Shown: in pieces, positions 33,831-43,316 of the stretch
Layout of the letters: each line of letters opens with the position of its first letter
Numbering within the stretch: position 1 is the first letter of the stretch
Source: Skeletonema tropicum
Taxonomy: Eukaryota; Bacillariophyta; Thalassiosirophyceae; Thalassiosirales; Thalassiosiraceae
Reading direction: 5' to 3'
DNA length: 64,000 nt
Assembly: GCA_037178625.1 (NCBI GenBank)
Contig: CM074129.1
Coordinates: 3,472,001-3,536,000 of the forward strand
Notes under the pieces: generated by a model
The model's input: only the letters and a program-made list of their open reading frames with translations
Databases searched by the model: none
What the model was told of the DNA's origin: nothing
Position numbers and translations under genes: made by a program

Positions 33831-36134
33831 TCAGAATCCTGCATTGAAGCGAGCCAATTCATTCTGATACCTCACTTTATCAGCAGCAGCAATCCCGTCC
33901 CAATAGTTACGCACTTCAGCGATCATAGTATCCCAGCCACGTTGCACTGCTTTTGTTACCTCAGCATCTTTCATTCGGGGATGCGCAAGCCCAATCTGAG
34001 TGAGAGCATACCCAATGTAGTGCATGTAGGCACTTTGGTTAGGCTTTGGAGCGTTGGGATATTCCGTCTTCTTCATGTCTCCAGTTGCATTAGAAGTCGC
34101 TTGCTTACTCTCTGCCGCTACACTGGCCTGCCATTGCCACGCCTGACCGAGCTCTGACTTCTTATACTCGGCCAATTCCTTCTCATATCTCGCTTTATCA
34201 GCTGCGGATCTATCATTCCAATAGCGAAGCGCGTTGTAGTCCATATCATTCCAGCCATCTCTCGCACTCTTTGTCACCTCTTCATTTGTCAAACTTGGAT
34301 TCCTAGATTTGAACCAAGCGCGAGCGTAGGCACTGTAGTGCATGTACGCCGTTCCGTACGGCTTTGGCGGCTTTGGCTTTGGAGCGGCAGAATCTTCGGC
34401 CTTCTTCATGTCTCCAGTTGTATCAATGGCAGACTTAGATACCGCTTGCTCACTCTCTTCCGTTACACGGGCTTGCCACGCCTTACCCTGCTCTGACTTC
34501 TTATACTCGGCCAATTCCTTCTCATACCTCGCTTTATCAGCTGCGGATTTTCCTCCCCAAAAGCGACGCGCTTCGTCAGAGATTTCCTTCCACCCTTCTC
34601 TGACAGTTTTTGTTGCATCCGTGGCTGTCACATTGGGATTCCAAGCCTTGATCCAAGCGCGGGCATACGTTGCATAGTGCATGTAGGGAGTCATGTGTTT
34701 CTTAGGTGCATTTGGATCTTTGGGGACTTTGGCCTTCTTCTTGGCAATAAGTTGCTCCTCCTCGGATTTGCGCTTCTTTGCCAAGGCATTTTCAATAGCA
34801 TTGATTTCAACTGGAGCCGCCACAATGGAAGCACCGTGGAGGCGCTTAGTGATCAACCCTCCTACCTCATCGGTTGGTAGAATCGCTGTCAGTACACGAG
34901 AGGAGCTAGTCGCCTCAGTCGCAGTCGTGGTCGTGCGGACCTCTCCGATCGCTAGATGATTGGAGGCATGTACATTGCTCACTCGGGCCGTAGCAGCTGT
35001 GTCAGGTTGAATTGTCCTCGCAGCAACTTTAGTTGATTGCTCCGACGAGGCGGCAGCGGCAATGCCAGTGCTGTGAACAACGGCATGAGATGTGCCCGGA
35101 GCGCTGATAATGCCATCTTCGTTGTCCGATGCACTGGGGCGGTGGACAACTGATGGAAGACATTTCTTCACGAGATGATTATCCTTAGGAGCACTAGCCT
35201 CCTCTGTGGCAACAATATCGGAGTAGACGGACGTAGCAACTTCTGCGCTCTTGGTAGACGTGTCAGTCCTTGCCCTCGCACGTGATGTGCTCGGAGCGAA
35301 GATGATCCCATCTAGGTCCCAGCCGTGAACAACTTGTGGAATACGTTCCTTCACGAGATGATTACCCTTAGGAGCACTAGCCTCCTCTGTGGCAACAGTA
35401 TCGGAGTAGACGGACGTAGCAACTTCTGCGCTCTTGGTAGACGTGTCAGTCCTTGCTCTTGCACGTGATGTGCTCGGAGCAAAGATAATCCCATCTAGGT
35501 CCCAGCCGTGAACAACTTGTGGAATACGTTCCTTCACGAGATGATTATCCTTAGGAGCACTAGTCTTATCTGCGACAGCATCAGTAGACGAGATGGCAGT
35601 AGCAACACCGGTATTGCTCTTGGATGTGCTCGGATCGCCGACAATCCCATTATTGTTGTTTGATGCACTGGGGCGGTGAACAACTGGTGGAAGACATTTC
35701 GTCAAGAGATGATTATCCTTAGGAGCACTTGCCTCTACATTGGCAGTATCATGAGACAAGGCAGCTGTATCATCGCCGGCATTACTCTTGGTAGTCGTGT
35801 CACGAGATGGAGCGCAGACATTCCCATCATTGTTGTTTGTGCTCGGTTTGTGGACAACTGGTGGAACATTGTTATCTTTGACTGCAGAATCGTCAGGAGA
35901 AGCACTTGCTACCTCTTTCGTTGACTCATCAGATGAGACGGTAGTGACAATACGTTGTGTGGTCGGAGGAGATGCACTCGGAGCGCTGTCACTTGCGGCG
36001 CAAGTGGATTTGTTCGATGAAACAGCCGGAGCGCAAGCCGGATCGGGACAGGATTCCACCAACACAGTGGACGATGGCTCCTTATTAGAAGCCACAATGG
36101 GTTGGAGAGAGGAGGTGGCGTCAATGTTCGTCAT
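33831..36134 (-). CDS. Three-HMG-box protein with internally repeated leader
   Basis: This 767-aa product in one exon starts MTNIDATSSLQ, aligned with the other cluster members. Residues 1-410 are a Ser/Ala/Thr-rich leader with repeats of a VVHRPSASN/VVHGWDLDG type and an APKDNHLVK motif; two of these units are almost perfect 61-residue copies. A short KKRKSEEEQL basic stretch precedes HMG box 1 (DPNAPKKHMTPYMHY), box 2 (KPYGTAYMHYSAYAR) and box 3 (YPNAPKPNQSAYMHY). The boxes share a DKARYEKELAEYKKSE-type final helix. The combination suggests a nuclear DNA-architectural protein, and expansion by unequal crossing-over within the cluster is likely. Its first ATG lies 338 bp from the patatin gene on the opposite strand. 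Confidence 0.8.
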   Translation of the reverse strand: MTNIDATSSLQPIVASNKEPSSTVLVESCPDPACAPAVSSNKSTCAASDSAPSASPPTTQRIVTTVSSDESTKEVASASPDDSAVKDNNVPPVVHKPSTNNNDGNVCAPSRDTTTKSNAGDDTAALSHDTANVEASAPKDNHLLTKCLPPVVHRPSASNNNNGIVGDPSTSKSNTGVATAISSTDAVADKTSAPKDNHLVKERIPQVVHGWDLDGIIFAPSTSRARARTDTSTKSAEVATSVYSDTVATEEASAPKGNHLVKERIPQVVHGWDLDGIIFAPSTSRARARTDTSTKSAEVATSVYSDIVATEEASAPKDNHLVKKCLPSVVHRPSASDNEDGIISAPGTSHAVVHSTGIAAAASSEQSTKVAARTIQPDTAATARVSNVHASNHLAIGEVRTTTTATEATSSSRVLTAILPTDEVGGLITKRLHGASIVAAPVEINAIENALAKKRKSEEEQLIAKKKAKVPKDPNAPKKHMTPYMHYATYARAWIKAWNPNVTATDATKTVREGWKEISDEARRFWGGKSAADKARYEKELAEYKKSEQGKAWQARVTEESEQAVSKSAIDTTGDMKKAEDSAAPKPKPPKPYGTAYMHYSAYARAWFKSRNPSLTNEEVTKSARDGWNDMDYNALRYWNDRSAADKARYEKELAEYKKSELGQAWQWQASVAAESKQATSNATGDMKKTEYPNAPKPNQSAYMHYIGYALTQIGLAHPRMKDAEVTKAVQRGWDTMIAEVRNYWDGIAAADKVRYQNELARFNAGF
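35171..35536. repeat. 183-bp tandem repeat inside the HMG gene leader
   Basis: CGAGATGATTA recurs at 35171, 35354 and 35537, a period of exactly 183 bp or 61 codons. The two full units are nearly identical, and more degenerate units lie on both sides. Because the period is a multiple of three, the reading frame is kept. Confidence 0.9.
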
Positions 36135-36472
36135 GTTGCTCGGTGCTTCCAGTGCTGGGAATGAACCGTTGTTGGCTCGGAGAGTGAGAGCAAGCTAGAG
36201 AGAGTGAGAGCTGTCGAGAGCCAAAATCCGAAGAGGAGCGCAAGCAGAAAGCACTGCGTGTGGCGTTGTTGGCATACTGATTCCGACTGAACTTTTGAAG
36301 GAGTCCCAATTAAAAACGGCGCGCGCGCGGGGATGATCATCTTTTCATTCTTCATTCAATGATATAATGTGACCGACGGTGACGATGTTGCTGGAGTAGT
36401 GTGTTTGGTTGTTGGTGTAGCCTGGTGTTTGCTTCATGGCCTTGATGTCGTTAGTGCACGTAACAGCAGATT
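36135..36472. promoter_or_regulatory. Divergent promoter region between HMG gene and patatin-like gene
   Basis: The 338 bp lie between two outward-facing starts. It holds a run GGCGCGCGCGCGG near 36318. No other recognised site. Confidence 0.4.
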
Positions 36473-37294
36473 ATGAGTAGTATTATTCAGCGCTGCAGAT
36501 CTCTATCTCTATCATTCAGTGGAGCGGGTCACTTGCTGCCCTATCATCTCGGAGTTGCAATGGCATTGAAAGAAAAAGAGAGACACATCACACAAAATAT
36601 CCATGCCGTATCTGGATCAAGTTCAGGCGCATTGGCTGCATCTGCCTTTGCCTATTTTACCGACGAACAGATTCAAGATTATGCAGAAAGGTTCATAAAT
36701 GATGGGGGGCGAGCTATGTTTCATTTCAAGCAAATGTTAGATCAATGCGATAATATACCGTCAGCACAACAAAGCCTTCATATTGCCACAACACGCTGCT
36801 CTGATGGGTCGCTCCATTTATTTGACTTTCCAGCCGGCTCAACATCTCATCAAAGTAGAAGTCATCTGCTGGAATGTCTCGAAGCGTCCTGCAGAATACC
36901 GCACCATTTTCATCCCGCCGACGTACTGCCAAGTAAATGGCCTTCAAAATATCCGGAAGAAGATGGAATTGTCATTAATGGGAATTCATTTTGTGATGGC
37001 GGTATAGCTGCACCTGCTCCACCCACGCCAATCGACAATGAAGAGGGTGTATATAGAATTGTTGTATCGCCGATATCGGGGGGTTGTAACGACAAGAATG
37101 CAACAAGAATCAGCCCCAAAGATGATAGTTGGAAGTTTCCGATGGATATTAAGTGCAGAGGGGGATTTGCAGTCCATCCCAGTCTACAAAATATTCAAGC
37201 AATGCAAGTGTCTGCTGGCGTTGCATCTACACCAATACTGAGGAAGTGGTACGATAGAGGAATAAAAGACGTGGAAAGAGTTTTGGAACTATAA
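36473..37294 (+). CDS. Patatin-like phospholipase
   Basis: The protein has 273 aa and belongs to the patatin family of Ser-Asp lipid acyl hydrolases. The oxyanion segment is FSGAGHLLPYHLGV (residues about 15-28). The nucleophile elbow is GSSSG, with Ser50 as the likely catalytic serine, and the dyad partner is Asp175 in CDGGIAAP. Length is near the bare domain, so it lacks extra modules. The first ATG lies 16 residues before the oxyanion loop, as expected. No signal peptide or membrane segment is visible, so it may act in the cytosol or on lipid-droplet surfaces; the substrate is unknown. Confidence 0.85.
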   Translation: MSSIIQRCRSLSLSFSGAGHLLPYHLGVAMALKEKERHITQNIHAVSGSSSGALAASAFAYFTDEQIQDYAERFINDGGRAMFHFKQMLDQCDNIPSAQQSLHIATTRCSDGSLHLFDFPAGSTSHQSRSHLLECLEASCRIPHHFHPADVLPSKWPSKYPEEDGIVINGNSFCDGGIAAPAPPTPIDNEEGVYRIVVSPISGGCNDKNATRISPKDDSWKFPMDIKCRGGFAVHPSLQNIQAMQVSAGVASTPILRKWYDRGIKDVERVLEL

Positions 37295-37445
37295 ATTCAT
37301 AGAGTGGGTGCATCAAATAAATCAAGTTTATGGTGTCTACCTATTGCGGATAAAAACTTGCAGGACCTAGCTATATACAGAAGTTCAACATCATCCTAAA
37401 CCTACTCAACTGAAGATTTGTAGCATAGCACAATAAGGGGAAGGC

Positions 37446-37961
37446 TCACCTGAATCTTTCTAGTGTTTCCTCACTCTTCACTGTGCCTTGGCCTTCTTCT
37501 TCTCCGCCTTGTGTAATCTTTGGTTGCGTAGCAGCAGAGTGATGCTGATCTATTGCGACATGATTAGGAATTTGGTTGCTACGTCTCATTCGCAAGTAAA
37601 TCCGAGGTATTTGAGGCGTCGTAGTCGTAGTTTCTTCTCCTTCATTGGGATTGGGGTGAGGGAGCAAGGAATGAGCCTCACTAGTTGCATTTGCATTTGT
37701 GAGTTGAGATTGTGGCATAGATGGAGGCTGAAGGCGCAAGAGTGTTGGTATCGATAGGATTTCTGTTGTTATGGAGTCGTCTGAAGGAGAATCCATAAGG
37801 TTGACGCTGTTTTTCTGTGGTGGTGGCGGCGGTGGAGACGAAAAGATTTTTCCACTCATCACTATTTGGGTTTGGGGCAATGGTGAGGTATAGCACCACG
37901 GTTGAGAATCATTCTCTTCACAAACAGGTGACTTCTTTGGCATGGGCTTGCTTTCGCTCAT
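37446..37961 (-). CDS. Unknown Pro/Thr-rich protein, possibly continuing in a further exon
   Basis: The 171-codon frame begins MSESKPMPKKSPVCEEND and is rich in Pro, Ser, Thr and Gln, with a run of seven prolines. I recognise no domain. At its end the sequence reads TTCAG/GTGAGC, a good splice donor exactly where the frame hits a stop, so the gene may continue in a further exon that I could not place. The patatin gene ends only 150 bp away on the opposite strand. It could also be chance. Confidence 0.35.
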   Translation of the reverse strand: MSESKPMPKKSPVCEENDSQPWCYTSPLPQTQIVMSGKIFSSPPPPPPQKNSVNLMDSPSDDSITTEILSIPTLLRLQPPSMPQSQLTNANATSEAHSLLPHPNPNEGEETTTTTPQIPRIYLRMRRSNQIPNHVAIDQHHSAATQPKITQGGEEEGQGTVKSEETLERFR

Positions 37962-38557
37962 TTGATAAATGTCGGATAGTTGGTATTATTGCATCTTATG
38001 AACCCATTCTGCCTTGACGGATGGCATCTTTGATGCCAAGACAGGGTTCGGAAGTTTCTGATATTTATTATCATCATATGGCCATTACAGGAAGTGACGC
38101 AAAGTGGTGAAACAAGACTAGATTTTAACGGTTTCCCCAAATTCAAAAGAAATTAGTATTAGCTCCCACGCTGTGTACAACGTTCTTGATTCTCCTTTAT
38201 GAGATGTCCGTGACCTAAAAATACCTATGTGTATCTTAAATTCTCACTTGAAAATCGTAAAAACGGCATGATTGCGCCATCCAGGAATAACAGGCCATTG
38301 CAGGCCATAACGACTCGCCATAACTTCTACAGGACCTCCTGTTGCAGGACTATCATGCCAATAGTAGACTCGGAGTAAACATCCTCTTAGTTAATATTCA
38401 ACGAAGCGAACCAGCCTATTCACTACTCAAGCGTGATTCAGGAGAACTGTGTTTGAAGAGCATGAAAACACCGTTGTCATCAAATTTATACATAAAACAA
38501 CGACGGCAGAAGTAACGGGGGTCATTATTAACAAAATTCAAGCAACCAAATTGCAAA
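37962..38557. other. Intergenic, no gene recognised
   Basis: About 600 bp with only short open frames. It should contain the promoters of the flanking divergent genes. An imperfect inverted pair, TGGCATCTTTGATGCCA, lies near 38020-38036. Confidence 0.4.
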
Positions 38558-40777
38558 ATGGTAGCCCTAACGCGAAATAGCCATCGCAACCACCAGCGTT
38601 CAGCCTTTCCGCGCACATATCCTCAGAACAGCAACCCTCAGCACAGCAACCGCCAAGATGATAATCAAGGCCGGAAGAACTCCACTTCATGGTGGCCATC
38701 AGCACTACTCGATGGACTCGTGAACCCTCCCGAGACACATCACCCCACTACTCGAAATGATAGGCACATTCGACCAAATTATCCAACGTCAATTGAATTC
38801 ACACCTAGTGAAGAGGGACATCAACCATTCGATGAAGAAGAGCACTCTCTTTTAGGGCTGAATCGTCATCACACTCCTCAGATGCAGGTACAAGGTGAAA
38901 GCTTTGAGTTTGATGAGCCCAATCCAGATGAGGAACTCAATCGTTTGTATTATGAAGAAGAACAGGATGATGAAGAGACTCAAACTACATTCATGGGGCT
39001 AAATCCATATCAATCAAATGCCGAGCCCAATAAACTTGATAACGCTATTTTTACACAGCGGCAACAAAGTAGTAATCAGCAGCAAAGAGGCACTCTTTCC
39101 ATCAATCGCTCATCAAGTCATGCACCATCGAGGCAGCAGCAGCAACAATCTGTGCTCAAATCAGCTCTCAGAAACAAACCAAGAGGAGATGCTAGTATCC
39201 TCTCTCCCGCTACGGCAATGGAGCGTCGTCGATCTCAGAAGCATCGAGCGGCAACTCCATCTCCCCCCACCAGCAGTATTACACGTAGTCGTAGTCACAG
39301 CCGCAGTAATCGAAGCAGCAGCCGTGGCAGTCATCGAAGTAGCAGCCGTGACATTCGTCGCACATCCAGTAGATCTAGTCGATCCAGATCTCGTGGACCA
39401 ACCAAATCAGATGACTATCACTCCTCTGTATTTCGTGGAGCAGAACTCATCAGAGAGCAGTTGATACGTAGCATGGCATCAGCAGACCATGCCATGGATG
39501 AAGCGAACAAAGAGTTCATGTCTGATACCAATGATGACGTCGTGTATAGAAGAGAGCAAAAGCTGGCTCGTGTTGTCAAGAACTCTGATGACGAAGATAT
39601 TGATTTTGATTACAGTGGCAAATATCAGCCTGAACAGCCCGTCCCAGTTACTCCGTCATTCTCGCGAATCTCATGTGGTAACAACGTTAGATTTGCAGTC
39701 GATGAGGCTCAGGAGGAAGAAAGTCAACGTTTGGATGATCTGGCAAAGATTTTCATGAGTTCATCTGTGAGTACCGGCAAGTCTGGAGGAGACAAGTCCA
39801 AGACTTCTTCCAAATCACCTTCAATAGAGAGTAAAGCTGCTGGAACTGTTGCTAAGACCGAAGAAGGTTGGCAGCAGCAAGAAGTAAAGACGATGATGGG
39901 CACTCGTGTAGTGTCACCTACCGAGTCAGTGGAACCGTCCAACGCCACTCTTCCTCCTTCAAACGACGTGATTCATCAGATCACAGAAGAGGGCAACGTT
40001 ATCAACTCAGTTAGGATTGTTTCCGAGATGAATCCACAAAATCTGGATCAAGATAGATTTCGACATTTGATTCAAAATGACGAAGCTCTAGCACACGCAC
40101 AACGTGCAGGTAACCTTTGGCGTGCTCTCGTCGGAAATCACGTCCGCTTCCCATCGAAGTGGGAGACTATTCTTGGATCATCAAAGCCTCCAATTCCTAG
40201 TCACCTTGAATGGAGCAAATGGTATTATGTCGCGCGTCACCGTGTTAAGGGTGACAAGCGTCTTAACAGCCGTGAACTTGGGGTCCGTTCTAGACGATCA
40301 GGAGGCAGAATTTTGTTGCGGTTGGTAGTGAAGGAGATGCATTCACAAAATATATGCCGTGAGATTGTAGTTGGATGCTTTCATCCTAGCTCAAAAGGAA
40401 TACGACGCGGGGATCCAAAACCAGCGGACGAAGATGTTAGAGTAGTCTACATGGCTGTCAGATGGACCATGTACGAAGCAGACGAAGAGCCTAGATTAGA
40501 CCTAGGCGAGGAATATGATGACTACGAAGGAGTTGTTGACAACTTCTTGATGCAGAGGCGAACCTATTTGAACTACTCCACTATGGGGTCTCCCCTGGGT
40601 CACCGTAAGGCTGTGAAGAATGAGAATGTCAAAGCTGTATTTGGTGATCAACCTCCCTCGGCTTCGATAGAACTTCACGAAGATGAATTTGCAGAGATAT
40701 TGAAAAGCAATGGAGTAGAGAATGTTGCTGTTCTGCCTGCATTGGTTCTGCTCAAGCTGTTTTTGTTCAGTAAATAG
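38558..40777 (+). CDS. Unknown protein with SR-rich middle and conserved C-terminal region
   Basis: This is a 739-aa single-exon product. Residues 1-210 are Gln/Asn/Ser/His-rich. Residues about 235-290 are an Arg/Ser stretch (SRSHSRSNRSSSRGSHRSS type) like those of splicing-associated proteins. Residues about 290-480 are acidic and low complexity. The C-terminal ~250 residues look folded: DQDRFRHLIQNDEALAHA, then EWSKWYYVARHRVKG, ILLRLVVKEM, DVRVVYMAVRWTMYEADEE and DNFLMQRRTYLNYSTMG. I do not recognise this as a named domain. The RS stretch suggests a nuclear, RNA-linked role, but this is weak. The last codons (LVLLKLFLFSK) look unlike the rest and may mark a missed intron. Confidence 0.65.
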   Translation: MVALTRNSHRNHQRSAFPRTYPQNSNPQHSNRQDDNQGRKNSTSWWPSALLDGLVNPPETHHPTTRNDRHIRPNYPTSIEFTPSEEGHQPFDEEEHSLLGLNRHHTPQMQVQGESFEFDEPNPDEELNRLYYEEEQDDEETQTTFMGLNPYQSNAEPNKLDNAIFTQRQQSSNQQQRGTLSINRSSSHAPSRQQQQQSVLKSALRNKPRGDASILSPATAMERRRSQKHRAATPSPPTSSITRSRSHSRSNRSSSRGSHRSSSRDIRRTSSRSSRSRSRGPTKSDDYHSSVFRGAELIREQLIRSMASADHAMDEANKEFMSDTNDDVVYRREQKLARVVKNSDDEDIDFDYSGKYQPEQPVPVTPSFSRISCGNNVRFAVDEAQEEESQRLDDLAKIFMSSSVSTGKSGGDKSKTSSKSPSIESKAAGTVAKTEEGWQQQEVKTMMGTRVVSPTESVEPSNATLPPSNDVIHQITEEGNVINSVRIVSEMNPQNLDQDRFRHLIQNDEALAHAQRAGNLWRALVGNHVRFPSKWETILGSSKPPIPSHLEWSKWYYVARHRVKGDKRLNSRELGVRSRRSGGRILLRLVVKEMHSQNICREIVVGCFHPSSKGIRRGDPKPADEDVRVVYMAVRWTMYEADEEPRLDLGEEYDDYEGVVDNFLMQRRTYLNYSTMGSPLGHRKAVKNENVKAVFGDQPPSASIELHEDEFAEILKSNGVENVAVLPALVLLKLFLFSK

Positions 40778-41271
40778 AGGAAATAAATGCAGGTGCAGCT
40801 GCTTGGATGCATATGTACACGTGCTGCTGCCGTTGCCACCAGCTATGATTTGTGTATGTATAAGTACTTACATGAGGCCAGTCTCGTATGGGAAGCTTCC
40901 TCCTCATTTTGCAATTAATCTAAGATACAATTGTTTTGTGGTAAATGATGTGGACATCATAAGTCCACTGGTAGTGAAGAATCCGACCATCTCAATCGAA
41001 CACTCTTATTCTGGACTGAAGTTCATCCACAAATTCAACCAACATCTCATCATCTCGGCTCTCGACGACGATACGAAATATCCTCGTGAGTTTTGTAGCC
41101 CCTTGCGTGATGTGTCATCAGCAAAATACTCTCTAGTGTGCACTGTTTACAACAAAACTGAACGTGTCACACATCTTTGGAGGACACTCTATCGTAGATA
41201 CTTACCGCCACCTACCACCCACTTCCATTCATTCATCGCATATCATAAATCTACTCTGACACTGCAACATC
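40778..41271. other. Spacer with one doubtful open frame
   Basis: A 185-codon plus-strand frame (40722-41279) runs through this spacer and overlaps both neighbours. It has no recognised domain and a Cys-rich odd start, so I treat the stretch as 3' end, promoter and leader of the flanking plus-strand genes. Confidence 0.4.
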
Positions 41272-43311
41272 ATGTTTGATAGCGGCAGCGTATGCATCCC
41301 AAGCGAAGCGCTTCACTCGAAGAATCCATCTGTCGTTGTCTCTTCGCCTATCAAAAAGTTAGTGATATGTCACAAGAGCCAAAAATCATTTGAAAGATCA
41401 ACGCGACGAGCAAGCCGTTCTGTGAAACAAATATGGTCGTCGTATGTGGACGCTGAGAACGACTCTACTATTTCAGACGTGTACCTACTCTGTGAAAGCA
41501 ATACAAATGCATCATCTATGCAAGAAAGGTTTGCTAAAGAGTTTGAGTCAACTGCAATTTGCACGTCTGTAGAAATTTCCAACAAAGTGGTTAATGTTAC
41601 AAAGTTCGGTGTTGATAGCAGATGCGATGGATTGACTGTGATGTTTGTCGATTTGGATTCATTTTCAACAAAAGACAGTGCAAATTCAGTCTCTGAGATA
41701 CAATCATTCATGGATTATGTTGGAACGCTCGTGGAGGAACGCACTTTGATGCACATCAAGTCTGATGTAATCTCGCGTGCAATTGTATCCATGCTCTCTG
41801 ATGATGCTAACAAAGATGATTCACAATGTATTGATGGGAGAGATCTGAAAACATTCCTTAGTGGTCAAGAACAAGCAATCATCAAGTCACACTTAACAGG
41901 TGATCTTATTAGGAGGCTGAACAAGAAAAATGTAGCGAAGAATTGCCCACTGACTCTTCATCCTGCACGATTCATACAATGCTCAATTGATACCGGTGAA
42001 AGGAAAGAAATATGCCGTTTCTATAACTATGACGTAGAGAGAGGATGTCTCCGATCTATGAAGGCGCAACGTAATAAGAATTTGAAGGGTTGTGACATGG
42101 ACCATGAACATTGTCATCGTTGTGGACGCGAAGGGCATAGAGCATTTGAATGCACCAATGATGCCACTATAGATGCAAACAAATCACTTTTGTTTCAGAA
42201 ATCAGAGGATGGAAAGATCGCGCTAGTATCTCTTGATGAAAACGAATTCAAGTCTACTGATCGAAGAGACATACCAGTTCCCTCGCCTTCGCTTCTTGTC
42301 CTTGGTGGACGCTGCCGAGGTCGGACTCTTAACAGTTGTGAGTTCCTTCCCCTCTCACCTTCGGTTGGAAGTTGGACAACACTACCAAACTTACAGGAGC
42401 ACCGTGGCAGTCATGCGGCATGTTCGCCGAAAGGAACCGGAGTTGTATTTGTTATGGGTGGAGGTGGAGTAGATGGAAATTTGGATACTGTTGAGTTACT
42501 TGATCTGCAGACATCACATACACAATCACCATCAGATGGAACAGACTTTAGATGGCGTATCATGTCTGATAGACTGTCCTCAGCAAGGCATGCCTTTGGA
42601 GCTGTTTCTGTGACAAATGGAGATACACACACATCTTATGCAGTAGGAGGGTGGATGTACGGGACAAAGAGTTGTGAAAGCATGGAGAAGCTCTCGTTCA
42701 AGGCATCTCAAAGCTGCAGTGACGCTCGGTGGGAAAAGTGCTCACCTATTTTGACTCCAAGGCGGCTCCATTCTGTCGCAGCAAGTGTTGATGGGTCATC
42801 TATATACGTGTTCGGGGGATACATTGACGAGAGACGAGTCACTACATCTATTGAGTCATATGATGTTGAAACAGATTGTTGGAATGCAACTGATTTGCTG
42901 CCTTATCCAGAGAAAAGCTGTCCACTAGTTCAAGCAGTGTCAGACTGGTCACCGGGTGCCACGAACTCATTCTTAATATTTCCTTACAGCGACAACAACA
43001 CGAATGAGAGTGACACAAAGCCAGTAGTGCTTCGATACACTCCTAATTCCTCTAAAAAATTTGAGCCGGTGGTAGTCTCAAATGATGTGGATAAAACAGG
43101 TGTCGAGCATCTCCAGATGCCGATCAAAAATTGGCATTCATTTTCTGCCACAGTATCTCCATCTCTCCAGTCAGCATATGTAGTTGGAGGCTTGATCGAC
43201 AGCAAATGGACTGGACGTGGCTATTTATTAGATTTAATTACAATGAAATGGCAAGAACTACCTGAGATGGCTTTGCCTCGTCGTAGGCTCACAACATTAA
43301 CAATTGAATAA
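41272..43311 (+). CDS. Kelch-repeat protein with CCCH-like and CCHC zinc fingers
   Basis: This is a 679-aa single-exon protein. Residues 1-210 have no recognised domain. At about 248-280 there is an unusual CCCH-like finger: CRFYNYDVERGC, then CDMDH. A CCHC zinc knuckle follows directly (Cys281, Cys284, His289, Cys294 in CHRCGREGHRAFEC). Both finger types usually bind RNA. Residues about 335-679 hold kelch repeats, recognisable by LLVLGGRCRGR, VVFVMGGGG, SYAVGGWMYG, SIYVFGGYID and SAYVVGGLIDS with Trp about a dozen residues later, so a five- or six-bladed propeller is likely. A kelch propeller joined to RNA-type zinc fingers could be an RNA-bound adaptor, for instance for ubiquitination; this is inference. 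It ends only 5 bp from the stop of the convergent MOCS3-like gene. Confidence 0.8.
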   Translation: MFDSGSVCIPSEALHSKNPSVVVSSPIKKLVICHKSQKSFERSTRRASRSVKQIWSSYVDAENDSTISDVYLLCESNTNASSMQERFAKEFESTAICTSVEISNKVVNVTKFGVDSRCDGLTVMFVDLDSFSTKDSANSVSEIQSFMDYVGTLVEERTLMHIKSDVISRAIVSMLSDDANKDDSQCIDGRDLKTFLSGQEQAIIKSHLTGDLIRRLNKKNVAKNCPLTLHPARFIQCSIDTGERKEICRFYNYDVERGCLRSMKAQRNKNLKGCDMDHEHCHRCGREGHRAFECTNDATIDANKSLLFQKSEDGKIALVSLDENEFKSTDRRDIPVPSPSLLVLGGRCRGRTLNSCEFLPLSPSVGSWTTLPNLQEHRGSHAACSPKGTGVVFVMGGGGVDGNLDTVELLDLQTSHTQSPSDGTDFRWRIMSDRLSSARHAFGAVSVTNGDTHTSYAVGGWMYGTKSCESMEKLSFKASQSCSDARWEKCSPILTPRRLHSVAASVDGSSIYVFGGYIDERRVTTSIESYDVETDCWNATDLLPYPEKSCPLVQAVSDWSPGATNSFLIFPYSDNNTNESDTKPVVLRYTPNSSKKFEPVVVSNDVDKTGVEHLQMPIKNWHSFSATVSPSLQSAYVVGGLIDSKWTGRGYLLDLITMKWQELPEMALPRRRLTTLTIE

Positions 43312-43316
43312 TATGG

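Noticed and set aside
35788..36198. 136-codon plus-strand open frame
   Set aside because: Antisense to the leader of the three-HMG-box gene, whose low-complexity codons leave the opposite frame open.
40722..41279. 185-codon plus-strand open frame
   Set aside because: It overlaps both neighbouring genes, has no recognised domain and an odd Cys-rich start.
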